A program made the translations under genes and the position numbers. Positions 37,656-47,139 of a DNA stretch of 64,000 nucleotides are shown here, one piece after another. The notes beneath the pieces are model-generated. The model ran no database searches. It saw only the letters and a program-made list of their open reading frames with translations, and had not been told where the DNA came from. The stretch spans positions 1 through 64,000 of the forward strand of contig NZ_JABGBO010000008.1 in the NCBI RefSeq assembly GCF_013133775.1, read 5' to 3'. The first letter of the stretch is position 1; each line of letters opens with the position of its first letter. Origin of the DNA: Pelistega europaea. Its GTDB lineage: Bacteria; Pseudomonadota; Gammaproteobacteria; Burkholderiales; Burkholderiaceae_B.

Positions 37656-37818
37656 TAGTTAGTTTTTTTCATCAGCTTCCTGCCCATGGGTGGTAAGCGT
37701 GCAGCCGCAGCTGCAAGGATATGATAATACTGCGGTATGTAAGGGGCTGTTCTCGTTATTAGGCAGCCATGGCCACGAAAGTGGTTCAACTGAAATAGTC
37801 ACTAAAAAGGAAGTAAAG
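37656..37818 (+). promoter_or_regulatory. rpsL-rpsG intercistronic region, possible S7 control site
   Basis: These 163 nt are long for this operon. They include a hairpin GGCCAC-GAAA-GTGGTT at 37771-37786 with a GNRA tetraloop, about 20 nt before the rpsG ribosome site. In E. coli, S7 binds the rpsL-rpsG spacer to repress translation. A similar role here is inference. Confidence 0.45.
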
Positions 37819-38289
37819 ATGCCTCGTCGTCGCGAAGTTCCCAAACGTGAGATTCTACCTGATCCAAAATTCGGTAGCGTAGAACTCGCTAAATTTATGA
37901 ACGTTGTTATGTTATCTGGTAAAAAAGCAGTTGCTGAACGTATCGTTTACGGTGCGCTAGAGCAAATCGCTGCTAAAACAGGTAAAGAGCCTTTAGAAGT
38001 ATTTAATTTGGCCATTAACAATGTTAAACCTATAGTCGAAGTTAAGAGCCGCCGTGTAGGTGGTGCTAACTATCAAGTACCTGTTGAAGTACGTCCAGTC
38101 CGTCGTTTAGCATTGGCTATGCGTTGGGTTCGTGAAGCTGCTAAAAAACGCGGTGAAAAATCTATGGATTTACGTCTTGCAGGTGAATTAATTGACGCAT
38201 CAGAAGGTCGTGGTGCGGCAATGAAAAAACGTGAAGATACTCATAAAATGGCAGAAGCTAACAAAGCTTTCTCTCATTTCCGTTGGTAA
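37819..38289 (+). CDS. rpsG: 30S ribosomal protein S7
   Basis: S7 nucleates assembly of the 30S head. It has 156 residues starting [20 protein letters not shown]. The in-frame sequence upstream (from 37690) is not conserved and is excluded, since AAGGAAG lies just before ATG 37819. The C-terminal NKAFSHFRW is the usual ending. Confidence 0.98.
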   Translation: MPRRREVPKREILPDPKFGSVELAKFMNVVMLSGKKAVAERIVYGALEQIAAKTGKEPLEVFNLAINNVKPIVEVKSRRVGGANYQVPVEVRPVRRLALAMRWVREAAKKRGEKSMDLRLAGELIDASEGRGAAMKKREDTHKMAEANKAFSHFRW

Positions 38290-38304
38290 TCAAAGGATAT
38301 TACA

Positions 38305-40410
38305 ATGGCTCGTAAAACCCCAATTAGTCGCTACCGTAACATCGGTATTTCTGCGCACATTGACGCTGGTAAAACCACAACAACAGAACGTATTTTGTTC
38401 TATACAGGTGTAAACCACAAGATTGGTGAGGTACATGATGGTGCCGCTACCATGGACTGGATGGAACAAGAGCAAGAGCGTGGTATTACTATTACGTCAG
38501 CTGCGACTACTGCTTTCTGGCGTGGTATGGGTAACAACTATCCTGAACACCGCATCAACGTAATTGACACCCCAGGACACGTAGACTTTACCATTGAGGT
38601 AGAACGTTCTATGCGTGTGCTTGACGGTGCGTGCATGGTGTATTGTGCTGTGGGTGGTGTACAACCTCAATCTGAAACAGTATGGCGTCAAGCTAACAAG
38701 TACCACGTACCTCGTTTGGCGTTTGTGAATAAGATGGACCGTACTGGCGCCAACTTCTTCAAAGTATACGATCAATTAAAAACTCGTTTACGTGCTAATC
38801 CAGTACCTATCGTGATTCCTATCGGTTCAGAAGACACTTTCTCTGGTGTTGTGGACTTGATCAAGATGAAAGCGATTATTTGGGACGAGGCTTCTCAAGG
38901 TACTAAATTCTCTTACGAAGATATTCCTGCTGATTTGCAAGCTTCTGCTGAAGAATGGCGTGAGAAATTAGTAGAGACTGCTGCTGAAGCATCTGAAGAG
39001 TTGATGGATAAATACCTAGAAGAGGGAGATTTATCTGAAGAAGAAATCCTTAAAGCATTGCGTCAACGCACTATCGCGTGCGAAATCCAACCTATGCTTT
39101 GCGGTACAGCATTCAAGAACAAGGGCGTACAACGTATGCTAGATGCTGTAGTTGATTTCTTGCCAGCTCCTACAGACATCCCACCAGTACAAGGTGAAGA
39201 TGAAGATGGTAACAAGATTGAACGTCTTGCTGATGATAAAGAAAAATTCTCTGCATTGGCGTTCAAATTGATGACCGACCCATTTGTTGGTCAACTAACC
39301 TTCATTCGTGTTTACTCTGGTACATTAAACTCTGGTGAGACTGTTCTTAACTCTGTTAAGGGCAAGAAAGAGCGTATCGGTCGTATTCTTCAAATGCACG
39401 CAAATAACCGCGAAGAAATTAAAGAAGTCCTCGCAGGTGATATTGCGGCAGTAGTAGGTCTTAAAGAAGTTACTACAGGTGAGACTCTTTGTGATGTAGA
39501 CGCTCCTATCATCCTTGAGCGTATGGAATTCCCAGAGCCAGTAATTTCTCAAGCAGTTGAGCCTAAGTCTAAGGCAGACCAAGAGAAGATGGGCTTGGCG
39601 CTTTCTCGTCTCGCACAAGAAGACCCTTCTTTCCGTGTGCGTTCTGACGAAGAATCTGGTCAAACCATTATCTCTGGTATGGGTGAGTTACACCTTGAGA
39701 TTATCGTTGACCGTATGAAACGTGAATTCAACGTTGAAGCGAATGTAGGTAAACCTCAAGTAGCTTATCGCGAGACTATTCGTAAAACTGTTGAAAACGT
39801 GGAAGGTAAATTCGTTAAGCAATCAGGTGGTCGTGGTCAATACGGTCACGTTGTGCTTAAACTTGAACCACTAGAACCAGGTGGTGCTGGTTACGAATTC
39901 GTTGATGAAATTAAAGGTGGTGTGGTACCTCGTGAGTACATCCCTGCAGTAGATAAAGGTGTTCAAGAAACATTATCAGCAGGTGTGGTAGCAGGTTACC
40001 CAGTTGTAGACGTTAAAGTAACATTGACCTTCGGTTCATACCATGATGTGGACTCTAATGAGAACGCATTCCGTATGGCTGCTTCTATGGCGTTTAAAGA
40101 GGGTATGCGCCGTGCAAGCCCTGTACTTCTTGAGCCTATGATGGCTGTTGAAGTAGAGACTCCAGAAGACTACGCAGGTACTGTGATGGGTGACTTGTCT
40201 TCTCGTCGTGGTATCGTTCAAGGTATGGACGAAATGGTTGGTGGCGGTAAGATCATTAAAGCAGAGGTTCCTCTTGCTGAGATGTTCGGTTATGCAACTA
40301 ACCTACGCTCATTAACTCAAGGTCGTGCAACCTACACAATGGAATTCAAGCACTATGCTGAAGCTCCTAAAAACGTTGCAGACGAAGTTATTAGCGCTCG
40401 TAACAAGTAG
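38305..40410 (+). CDS. fusA: Elongation factor G
   Basis: The ribosome translocation GTPase, 701 residues, normal length. The P-loop AHIDAGKTT is near 17-25, DTPGHVDF near 88-95, and NKMD near 142-145; domains II to V follow, including the RGQYGHV motif. AAAGG precedes the ATG, 15 nt after rpsG. It ends at a hairpin that also carries the next promoter. Confidence 0.99.
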   Translation: MARKTPISRYRNIGISAHIDAGKTTTTERILFYTGVNHKIGEVHDGAATMDWMEQEQERGITITSAATTAFWRGMGNNYPEHRINVIDTPGHVDFTIEVERSMRVLDGACMVYCAVGGVQPQSETVWRQANKYHVPRLAFVNKMDRTGANFFKVYDQLKTRLRANPVPIVIPIGSEDTFSGVVDLIKMKAIIWDEASQGTKFSYEDIPADLQASAEEWREKLVETAAEASEELMDKYLEEGDLSEEEILKALRQRTIACEIQPMLCGTAFKNKGVQRMLDAVVDFLPAPTDIPPVQGEDEDGNKIERLADDKEKFSALAFKLMTDPFVGQLTFIRVYSGTLNSGETVLNSVKGKKERIGRILQMHANNREEIKEVLAGDIAAVVGLKEVTTGETLCDVDAPIILERMEFPEPVISQAVEPKSKADQEKMGLALSRLAQEDPSFRVRSDEESGQTIISGMGELHLEIIVDRMKREFNVEANVGKPQVAYRETIRKTVENVEGKFVKQSGGRGQYGHVVLKLEPLEPGGAGYEFVDEIKGGVVPREYIPAVDKGVQETLSAGVVAGYPVVDVKVTLTFGSYHDVDSNENAFRMAASMAFKEGMRRASPVLLEPMMAVEVETPEDYAGTVMGDLSSRRGIVQGMDEMVGGGKIIKAEVPLAEMFGYATNLRSLTQGRATYTMEFKHYAEAPKNVADEVISARNK

Positions 40411-40422
40411 TTTTAAATACGT

Positions 40423-40456
40423 GTGTGCTTTCTGCTATAATGGAAAGCACACTTTT
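40423..40456 (+). terminator. Terminator after fusA with a -10 element in its loop
   Basis: A perfect 10-bp stem (GTGTGCTTTC at 40423-40432 with GAAAGCACAC at 40443-40452) is followed by TTTT. The 10-nt loop contains TGCTATAAT, an extended -10 element at 40434-40441. One sequence may therefore both end the rpsLG-fusA transcript and start the tuf copy 2 transcript. Confidence 0.75.
40436..40441 (+). promoter_or_regulatory. Predicted extended -10 of the tuf copy 2 promoter
   Basis: TATAAT preceded by TG at 40433-40434. The best -35, TTAAAT at 40413-40418 with a 17-bp spacer, is weak, as is common for extended -10 promoters. Transcription would start near 40448, 44 nt before tuf. Confidence 0.55.
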
Positions 40457-40489
40457 AATCAATTTATACATTATTTATTCGGATATAAA

Positions 40490-41724
40490 TCATGGCAAAA
40501 GGTAAGTTTGAACGTACCAAACCACACGTAAACGTAGGTACGATTGGTCACGTTGACCACGGTAAAACAACATTAACAGCAGCGATTACTACTGTATTAG
40601 CGAAAGAGTTCGGTGGTGAAGCGAAGGCTTACGACGCGATTGACGCGGCTCCTGAAGAGCGCGCACGTGGTATTACTATTAACACCGCACACGTAGAATA
40701 TGAAACAGCGAACCGTCACTATGCGCACGTTGACTGCCCAGGACACGCTGACTATGTTAAGAACATGATTACTGGTGCAGCACAAATGGACGGTGCGATT
40801 TTAGTATGTTCAGCAGCAGACGGTCCAATGCCACAAACTCGTGAGCACATTTTGTTGTCACGTCAAGTAGGCGTACCATACATTGTGGTATTCTTAAACA
40901 AAGCTGACATGGTAGACGACGAAGAGTTGTTAGAGTTGGTAGAGATGGAAGTTCGTGAGTTGTTATCAAGCTATGACTTCCCAGGTGATGATACACCAAT
41001 CATCAAGGGTTCAGCTAAATTAGCTCTTGAGGGTGACGAAGGTCCATTGGGTAAACAAGCGATTATGGCGTTGGCTGAGGCGTTAGACTCATACATTCCG
41101 ACTCCAGAGCGTGCAGTTGACGGTGCTTTCTTGATGCCAGTAGAGGACGTATTCTCTATTTCAGGTCGTGGTACAGTGGTAACAGGCCGTATTGAGCGTG
41201 GAGTGATTCACGTAGGTGAAGAGATTGAAATCGTAGGTATCCGTGATACAGCGAAGACAACTTGCACAGGCGTGGAGATGTTCCGTAAGTTACTAGACGA
41301 AGGTCAAGCGGGTGATAACGTAGGTTTATTGCTTCGTGGTACTAAGCGTGAAGAGGTAGAGCGTGGTCAAGTGTTAGCGAAACCAGGTACTATTACGCCA
41401 CATACTAAATTCTCAGCGGAAGTGTATATTCTTTCAAAAGAAGAGGGTGGTCGTCACACACCATTCTTCCAAGGTTATCGTCCACAGTTCTATTTCCGTA
41501 CGACAGACGTGACAGGTACTATTAATTTGCCAGCGGACAAAGAGATGGTATTGCCAGGTGATAACGTAGCGATGGATGTAGAGTTGATTGCGCCGATCGC
41601 GATGGAAGAAGGCTTACGTTTTGCGATCCGTGAAGGTGGTCGTACCGTAGGTGCAGGTGTTGTATCTAAGATTACTGCTTAATTCTAAGTAGAGATTAGA
41701 TAGTTGCCAAATATCGGGTAGTCG
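40490..41724 (+). repeat. Long direct repeat containing tuf, copy 2
   Basis: Partner of 541-1775; see that entry. The shared tract again starts two bases before ATG and stops in the terminator loop. Confidence 0.9.
40492..41682 (+). CDS. tuf: Elongation factor Tu (copy 2, tufA position)
   Basis: 396 residues, the same protein as copy 1 (G1 motif 19-26, NKAD 136-139). It lies between fusA and rpsJ, the tufA position of the str operon. Its 5' leader differs from copy 1 and has only a weak ribosome site (GGAT at 40481-40484), compared with AGGAG in copy 1, so translation may differ between the copies. Confidence 0.99.
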   Translation: MAKGKFERTKPHVNVGTIGHVDHGKTTLTAAITTVLAKEFGGEAKAYDAIDAAPEERARGITINTAHVEYETANRHYAHVDCPGHADYVKNMITGAAQMDGAILVCSAADGPMPQTREHILLSRQVGVPYIVVFLNKADMVDDEELLELVEMEVRELLSSYDFPGDDTPIIKGSAKLALEGDEGPLGKQAIMALAEALDSYIPTPERAVDGAFLMPVEDVFSISGRGTVVTGRIERGVIHVGEEIEIVGIRDTAKTTCTGVEMFRKLLDEGQAGDNVGLLLRGTKREEVERGQVLAKPGTITPHTKFSAEVYILSKEEGGRHTPFFQGYRPQFYFRTTDVTGTINLPADKEMVLPGDNVAMDVELIAPIAMEEGLRFAIREGGRTVGAGVVSKITA

Positions 41725-41740
41725 TGTAGACTACCCGATA
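41712..41740 (+). terminator. Terminator after tuf copy 2
   Basis: A perfect 12-bp stem (41712-41723 with 41729-41740) with a GTGTA loop, followed by a short pyrimidine run. It is a longer version of the copy 1 hairpin; the two share only the left arm. Confidence 0.7.
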
Positions 41741-41847
41741 CTTTCAAAGAGTAGTTTTACTTTTGACGTTGTTTGATGTGATTTTCACAGTTTAAGCGTC
41801 TGTTCTTTCAATTTTGTTCTTTAAGCTCGTTCTTTAGGATTATTCAA
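41741..41847 (+). promoter_or_regulatory. rpsJ leader/promoter region
   Basis: TTGACG at 41763-41768 may be a -35, but no good -10 is seen. The heptamer GTTCTTT occurs three times (41802, 41816, 41829) at spacings of 14 and 13 bp directly before the ribosome site. Confidence 0.4.
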
Positions 41848-42159
41848 ATGAAAAACCAAAAAATTCGTATTCGTCTAAAAGCATTCGATTACAAACTTAT
41901 CGACCAATCAGCTGCTCAAATCGTTGATACAGCTAAGCGCACTGGTGCAGTAGTTCATGGTCCAGTACCTCTTCCAACTCGTATCAAACGTTATGACGTA
42001 TTACGTTCTCCACACGTAAATAAAACTTCACGTGACCAGTTTGAAATTCGTACACACCAACGTCTTATGGATATCGTAGATCCTACAGACAAGACAGTTG
42101 ACGCATTAATGCGTTTAGACTTGCCAGCTGGTGTAGACGTAGAAATTGCTTTACAATAA
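41848..42159 (+). CDS. rpsJ: 30S ribosomal protein S10
   Basis: S10 is part of the 30S head and, with NusB, of antitermination complexes. It has 103 residues, with [17 protein letters not shown] at the start and [17 protein letters not shown] at the end. TTAGGA precedes the ATG. It normally heads the S10 operon, but here a terminator follows and rplC lies 17.8 kb away. Confidence 0.99.
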   Translation: MKNQKIRIRLKAFDYKLIDQSAAQIVDTAKRTGAVVHGPVPLPTRIKRYDVLRSPHVNKTSRDQFEIRTHQRLMDIVDPTDKTVDALMRLDLPAGVDVEIALQ

Positions 42160-42185
42160 TCCTGATAAGCAGATTTTATGTGTGA

Positions 42186-42216
42186 AAAAGCCCTGCTCAA
42201 CGAGTGGGGCTTTTTT
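42186..42216 (+). terminator. Rho-independent terminator after rpsJ
   Basis: AAAAGCCC...GGGGCTTTT stem with a six-T tail, 27 nt after the stop. It makes rpsJ the last gene of its transcript and marks the left edge of block 2. Confidence 0.92.
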
Positions 42217-42276
42217 CATGCGTGTTTGATTTTGCACCGAAATTGTGCATTATTATTCAATGATATGAACACGTTT

Positions 42277-42355
42277 GGTAAAAAAGTTTTTTTACCTTAT
42301 GATTTACTCAGGGGTATAACCACGATATAGTGGTAAATGCTGGGTTTACACCAGC
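42277..42355 (+). promoter_or_regulatory. Hairpin-rich leader of TRAP system 2
   Basis: Three inverted repeats follow each other: GGTAAAAA/TTTTTACC (42277-42284 with 42289-42296), ACCAC/GTGGT (42319-42323 with 42330-42334) and GCTGG/CCAGC (42339-42343 with 42351-42355). They may be operators, perhaps for the now-decayed LacI-type gene downstream, or RNA structures. Confidence 0.45.
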
Positions 42356-42406
42356 TAAAGAACCAGATATAGTGATGTTTTTTCACTGTTGTTAAGGAGA
42401 TATAGT

Positions 42407-43378
42407 ATGCTAGGAAAAAAGGCATTATTGGCAGGTTTAGCAGCCAGTGTATGGGCAACAACGGCAGTAGCAGCAACCACATGGGATTTTCCCACTGCTT
42501 ATCCAGAGAGTAATATGCACACACAGAATATTCGTGCATTTGCTGACAATGTTAAGAAACTAACAAATGGAGAGTTGGTATTTAATATCCACTCTAATGC
42601 TTCTCTTTTCAAAATGCCTGAAATTAAGCGTGCTATTCAAACCAATCAAGCTCAAATTGGTGAGTTTATTCTCACTGCTTACGCCAATGAGGATCCTATT
42701 TTTGAATTAGATGGTGTGCCATTTGTTGCTTCTGGATATGATGCTGCATGGAAACTTTACCAAGCACAAAAACCATTCCTTGAGAAAAAGTTAGAATCGC
42801 AAGGTATGAAACTTCTATTTACTGTTGCATGGCCTCCTCAAGGTATTTTTGTTAATAAGGAGCTTAACAGTGTAGATGACCTTAAAGGTCTAAAATGGCG
42901 TGCATATAGTCCTGTAACGGCGAAAATCGCTCAATTAGTTGGTGCCCAGCCTGTGACTATTCAACAAGCAGAGTTGAGTCAAGCGTTGGCAACTGGTGCT
43001 GTAAATGCCTTGATGACCTCAAGTGCTACAGGATACGATATTAAGATTAATGAATTTATCAAATATTTCTATGATAATGAGGCGTGGTTGCCTAAAAATG
43101 CTGTAGTTGTTAATAAAAAGGTATTTGATAAATTACCAGAAGATCAACAAAAGGCTTTGTTAAAAGCGGCAGATGAAGCGGAAAAAGCCGGTTGGACGCT
43201 ATCACGTGAAAAGACAGATTTCTTTAAATCCTCTCTTGAGAAAAGTGGCTTGAAGATTTTTAAACCGTCTGACACTTTGCAAAATGGTTTAGTTGAGAAA
43301 ACTAAAGTTATGCTTGATGAGTGGAAGAAAAAAGCAGGGACTGATGGTGAAAAACTTCTAGAGGCTTATCAAAAATAA
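42407..43378 (+). CDS. TRAP transporter solute-binding protein 2 (DctP family)
   Basis: A periplasmic receptor of 323 residues. The signal peptide is about 1-23 (ending AVAA). The conserved LNSVDDLKGLKWRAYSPVTAKI region has the arginine that binds the ligand carboxylate. ATG 42407 has AAGGAG seven bases upstream. It is only distantly similar to the binding protein at 25624. DctQ and DctM follow directly. C4-dicarboxylates or related organic acids are the usual ligands for this type. Confidence 0.92.
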   Translation: MLGKKALLAGLAASVWATTAVAATTWDFPTAYPESNMHTQNIRAFADNVKKLTNGELVFNIHSNASLFKMPEIKRAIQTNQAQIGEFILTAYANEDPIFELDGVPFVASGYDAAWKLYQAQKPFLEKKLESQGMKLLFTVAWPPQGIFVNKELNSVDDLKGLKWRAYSPVTAKIAQLVGAQPVTIQQAELSQALATGAVNALMTSSATGYDIKINEFIKYFYDNEAWLPKNAVVVNKKVFDKLPEDQQKALLKAADEAEKAGWTLSREKTDFFKSSLEKSGLKIFKPSDTLQNGLVEKTKVMLDEWKKKAGTDGEKLLEAYQK

Positions 43379-43379
43379 G

Positions 43380-43880
43380 ATGCGTAAATTTCTGGATGGT
43401 TTGTACAATGTGGCGGCTTATGCCGCTGCATTGTTTATGGTGAGCATTTTAGTATGTGTGCTGTTGCTGATTGTGGGGCGGCAAGTGGGTTGGTATATCC
43501 CAGGGCTTAATGCTTATGCAGGGTATTCAATGGCTGCCGCTAGTTTTCTGGCATTGGCACATACTTTTCGACACAATGAGCATATTCGGGTCACGTTAGT
43601 GTTAAATGCACTAAATCCTAAATGGCGGCATGTTCTGAATTTACTTTCTTTGTTTATCGCTTTGGTGTTGGCAGCTAATGTTGCCTATTATAGTATCCAT
43701 TTGGTGATGGAGTCTTATGAGTTTAATGACCTCTCGGTTGAGGAGGATGCAACACCATTGTGGATTCCTCAACTAGCAATGGCGATAGGGAGTGTGTTAT
43801 TTGCAGTAGCTTTGTTAGAAGAGCTTGTGCGAACATTTATTACAAAAAAAGACGTTATTGCTTCGTCTACAGCAGAGTAG
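43380..43880 (+). CDS. TRAP transporter small permease 2 (DctQ family)
   Basis: A 166-residue protein with four membrane helices and the SFLALAHTFRHNEHIRV pattern (about 56-72) of the family. It starts one base after the binding-protein stop and is followed four bases after its stop by DctM. Confidence 0.9.
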   Translation: MRKFLDGLYNVAAYAAALFMVSILVCVLLLIVGRQVGWYIPGLNAYAGYSMAAASFLALAHTFRHNEHIRVTLVLNALNPKWRHVLNLLSLFIALVLAANVAYYSIHLVMESYEFNDLSVEEDATPLWIPQLAMAIGSVLFAVALLEELVRTFITKKDVIASSTAE

Positions 43881-43884
43881 TTTT

Positions 43885-45192
43885 ATGGTAGAAAGTGTCG
43901 TTATTATTGTACTTATTCTTGCTATTTTGGGCTTTTTGGCTAGTGGCGTATGGGTCGGATTGGCGTTGTCTGGGGCTGCTTGGCTTGTGATGGAGCTATT
44001 CTCTCCTCGTGCAGCTGGTTCTGCTATGGCAATCTCTATTTGGGGGGCTTCTTCTAGTTGGACGTTGACCGCCTTACCTCTGTTCCTATGGATGGGGGAG
44101 ATTTTATTTCGCACTCGTTTATCCAGTGATTTGTTTAAGGGATTGGCTCCGTGGTTAGATGCTGTACCAGGACGGTTATTGCATACTAACATTGTAGGGT
44201 GTGCAATTTTTGCTGCTGTTTCTGGGTCTTCCGCTGCAACTTGTGCAACGATTGGCAAGATGACGATTCCTGAATTACGTCAACGTGGTTATCCTGATAG
44301 TCTTATCCTTGGAACGCTTGCAGGTGCTGGTACATTGGGATTACTTATTCCACCATCAATCATTATGATTGTTTATGCCGTTTCTGCTAATGTGTCTATG
44401 GCCAAGTTATTTATGGCAGGCGTATTCCCTGGCATCTTACTCGCGGTGTTGTTCATGGGCTATATCTTCATATGGGGATTGCGCCATCCTGAATTAAACA
44501 AAGCTAACGAAGACCAACGTCTGAGTTTTGCCCAAAAGGTCTATGCTTCTCGTAGTCTTATTCCTGTGATACTCCTGATTGCTGCTGTTTTGGGGTCTAT
44601 TTACACTGGGGTGGCCACTGCGACAGAGGCTGCTGCTGTTGGTGTTGTGGGAGCATTGGTTATTGCTGTATTGCAAGGTGATATGAGTCTGCGAGTCTTT
44701 ATTGATTCCTTAATGGGTGCCACTCGTACGTTCTGTATGATTGCTTTGATTTTGGCAGGTGCCCAATTTCTCACCTTGGCGATGGGATATATTGGCTTGC
44801 CCAATGCGCTAGCGCAATGGATTGGTACACTTGGCTTATCTCAGTTTGGATTAATCATCGTATTGATGATTTTTTTCATTATTATGGGCTGCTTCTTAGA
44901 TGGTATTTCGTTAGTAGTACTGACAATGGGTGTGCTACTGCCAACTGTTCAGGCCGCAAATATTGATTTGATTTGGTTTGGGGTGTTTCTAATTTTTGTA
45001 ATTGAAATGGCTCAGATTACGCCACCTGTTGGGTTTAATCTATTTGTTCTGGCAGGCATGAGTAAAAAGGAATTAAGTTATATTGCTAGAGTATCAGTGC
45101 CTATGTTTATATTGATGGTAATTGCCGTATTTATTATTTACGCATTCCCTGATATTGTTATGTGGTTACCAATGACTGCTAGTGATATTTAA
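43885..45192 (+). CDS. TRAP transporter large permease 2 (DctM family)
   Basis: A 435-residue sodium-coupled transport subunit with many hydrophobic segments. [41 protein letters not shown] and [12 protein letters not shown] are characteristic. ATG 43885 fits the usual hydrophobic start; the upstream in-frame part overlaps dctQ and is rejected. A lacI-family remnant follows. Confidence 0.93.
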   Translation: MVESVVIIVLILAILGFLASGVWVGLALSGAAWLVMELFSPRAAGSAMAISIWGASSSWTLTALPLFLWMGEILFRTRLSSDLFKGLAPWLDAVPGRLLHTNIVGCAIFAAVSGSSAATCATIGKMTIPELRQRGYPDSLILGTLAGAGTLGLLIPPSIIMIVYAVSANVSMAKLFMAGVFPGILLAVLFMGYIFIWGLRHPELNKANEDQRLSFAQKVYASRSLIPVILLIAAVLGSIYTGVATATEAAAVGVVGALVIAVLQGDMSLRVFIDSLMGATRTFCMIALILAGAQFLTLAMGYIGLPNALAQWIGTLGLSQFGLIIVLMIFFIIMGCFLDGISLVVLTMGVLLPTVQAANIDLIWFGVFLIFVIEMAQITPPVGFNLFVLAGMSKKELSYIARVSVPMFILMVIAVFIIYAFPDIVMWLPMTASDI

Positions 45193-45224
45193 CCAATATC
45201 ATCTTTTTCACAAGGAGAACTGTA

Positions 45225-45447
45225 GTGCCTTCATCCAAGGACGTTGCTAAAAAAGCAGGGGTATCACAGACCACAGTGTCTCGTGTGTTAAATAACTCCT
45301 CTTCTGTAGCACAAGCAACTCGAGAAAAGGTGCTACAAGCTATTGATGCCTTAGGGTATATCCCCCGATGCTAATGCACGCAGCTTGGTGTCACAAAAGA
45401 CCCATACTATTTCTCTTATCATGGCAAAACTTTTTGCTAAGGTGTAG
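45225..45447 (+). pseudogene. Remnant of a LacI-family regulator (DNA-binding domain only)
   Basis: From GTG 45225, with AAGGAG seven bases upstream, the frame gives a LacI helix-turn-helix ([19 protein letters not shown]) and hinge helix, then stops at 45374 after 49 residues. A shift by one base in the run of five C (45362-45366) restores [19 protein letters not shown], the normal continuation. That frame ends at 45447. The ligand-binding domain is missing. It lies between a TRAP operon and gabD, so it probably once controlled them. A 49-residue DNA-binding peptide could still be made. Confidence 0.85.
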
Positions 45448-45470
45448 AGTTGTTCTTTTGGAGAATGAAA

Positions 45471-46913
45471 ATGTCTTTTAATCCATTGTTATTTAAAACA
45501 CAAGCCTATATCAATGGCAAGTGGGCAGATGCTGATAGTGATAAAACTATTGAGGTTACTAATCCTGCTACAGGAGAGGTGATTGGGACCATTCCTAATA
45601 TGGGCAAAACTGAGGCAGAGCGTGCCGTACAGGCAGCAGAGGCAGCTTTGGTTGTGTGGCAACAGAAAACAGCCAAAGAACGCTCTAATATTCTGCGTAA
45701 ATGGTTTAACTTGATGATGCAATATCAAGATGATTTGGCTTATATTTTGACATGTGAACAAGGTAAACCCATACCGGAAGCGAAAGGTGAGATTGCTTAT
45801 GGAGCTTCTTATATTGAATGGTTTGCAGAAGAAGCTAAGCGGATTTACGGGGATACAATTCCAGGTCCTGCCAATGATCGCCGTATTGTTGTGCTAAAAC
45901 AACCGATTGGTGTGTGTGCTGCTATTACCCCATGGAACTTTCCTAATGCGATGATTACTCGTAAAGCAGCCCCAGCTTTAGCTGCAGGATGTACTTTTGT
46001 GATTCGTCCTGCATCACAGACCCCATTTTCTGCACTTGCATTGGCAGCGTTAGCTGAAGAAGCAGGCATTCCCGCCGGGGTGTTTAATGTTATTACAGGA
46101 AGTTCATCAGAGATTGGTAAAGTGCTTACTGAAAGTCCTATCGTGCGTAAATTTAGCTTTACTGGTTCAACAGAAGTAGGGCGTTTGTTAATGCAACAAT
46201 GTGCTTCCACTATTAAAAAGGTATCCTTAGAGCTAGGTGGTAATGCACCATTCTTGGTTTTTGATGATGCGAATATTGATGCAGCTGTTCAAGGGGCACT
46301 AATTGCAAAATTCCGTAATGCAGGGCAGACTTGCGTATGTGCTAACCGTATTTATGTACAAGCAGGTGTTTATGATGAGTTCTGCCAGAAACTTGCAGTG
46401 GCTACTCAAAATATGAAAGTAGGTAATGGTGTTGAGGCTGGTGTGGAAGTCGGTCCAATGATTGATCAAAAAGCAGTAGCCAATACTATCAGCATGTTAG
46501 AGGATGCTAAGGCTAAAGGTGCTGAGGTACTTTGCGGAGGCAACCAAAAAGATTTATTCGTCACACCTGCTGTCATCAAGAATGCAACAAGTGATATGCG
46601 CGTGTTTAAAGAAGAAATCTTTGGACCATTGGCTCCTGTATTTAAATTTGAAACAGAAGAAGAGGCTATCCGTTTGGCTAATGACACTGAATATGGTTTA
46701 GCGTCTTACTTCTATAGTGAAAATATGAATCGCATCATTCGTGTATCTGAAAAATTAGATTACGGTATGGTGGGCGTAAATACTGGTATTATTTCCAATG
46801 AAGCTGCACCATTTGGTGGCGTGAAACAATCAGGTTTGGGCCGTGAAGGGTCTAAATACGGCATTGAAGACTATTTGGAAATTAAGTATGTCGCTATTGG
46901 TAATGTGGCGTAG
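45471..46913 (+). CDS. gabD: Succinate-semialdehyde dehydrogenase (NAD(P)+)
   Basis: Oxidises succinate semialdehyde to succinate at the end of GABA and 4-hydroxybutyrate breakdown. The 480 residues align along their length with E. coli GabD. Catalytic C288 is in GQTCVCANR, E254 in ELGGNAPF, and TPWNFP lies in the cofactor site. Residue 179 is arginine (RPASQTP) where the family has lysine, next to the adenine ribose of the cofactor. ATG 45471 has GGAG seven bases upstream. It may be co-transcribed with TRAP system 2. Confidence 0.9.
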   Translation: MSFNPLLFKTQAYINGKWADADSDKTIEVTNPATGEVIGTIPNMGKTEAERAVQAAEAALVVWQQKTAKERSNILRKWFNLMMQYQDDLAYILTCEQGKPIPEAKGEIAYGASYIEWFAEEAKRIYGDTIPGPANDRRIVVLKQPIGVCAAITPWNFPNAMITRKAAPALAAGCTFVIRPASQTPFSALALAALAEEAGIPAGVFNVITGSSSEIGKVLTESPIVRKFSFTGSTEVGRLLMQQCASTIKKVSLELGGNAPFLVFDDANIDAAVQGALIAKFRNAGQTCVCANRIYVQAGVYDEFCQKLAVATQNMKVGNGVEAGVEVGPMIDQKAVANTISMLEDAKAKGAEVLCGGNQKDLFVTPAVIKNATSDMRVFKEEIFGPLAPVFKFETEEEAIRLANDTEYGLASYFYSENMNRIIRVSEKLDYGMVGVNTGIISNEAAPFGGVKQSGLGREGSKYGIEDYLEIKYVAIGNVA

Positions 46914-46943
46914 TACTTATTTAGTGAGTGCTTAGTTAGAAAG

Positions 46944-46969
46944 AAGGGCTTGATTTATAAGCCCTTTTT
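46944..46969 (+). terminator. Rho-independent terminator of gabD
   Basis: GGGCTT/AAGCCC stem extended by A-T pairs, loop of 7 nt, then five T. Confidence 0.9.
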
Positions 46970-47139
46970 CTATTTTTATGCAAAATATGCTATTTGAATA
47001 AGTGGGCAAATAAAGGAGAATATTGCGAGGGGATATTTGCCCTAGTAAAAACCCTAAGTTACTTTGTTACTAAAAGCCTATACAGTGACTTTTTTAATGT
47101 TTAGCTACTTTTTAGATAGCATGATTGGAGAGGATAAGT

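Noticed and set aside
37690-37818. 43-residue N-terminal extension of rpsG
   Set aside because: Not conserved, no ribosome site, and AAGGAAG precedes the standard ATG at 37819.
541-41724. tuf-bounded 40-kb interval as a mobile element
   Set aside because: The repeats are housekeeping genes in their normal positions and the interval includes rpoBC and fusA, so it is not an element, though recombination between the repeats is possible.
43825-43884. 20-residue N-terminal extension of the second DctM
   Set aside because: It overlaps the dctQ coding sequence in another frame and is hydrophilic where the family begins with a membrane helix.
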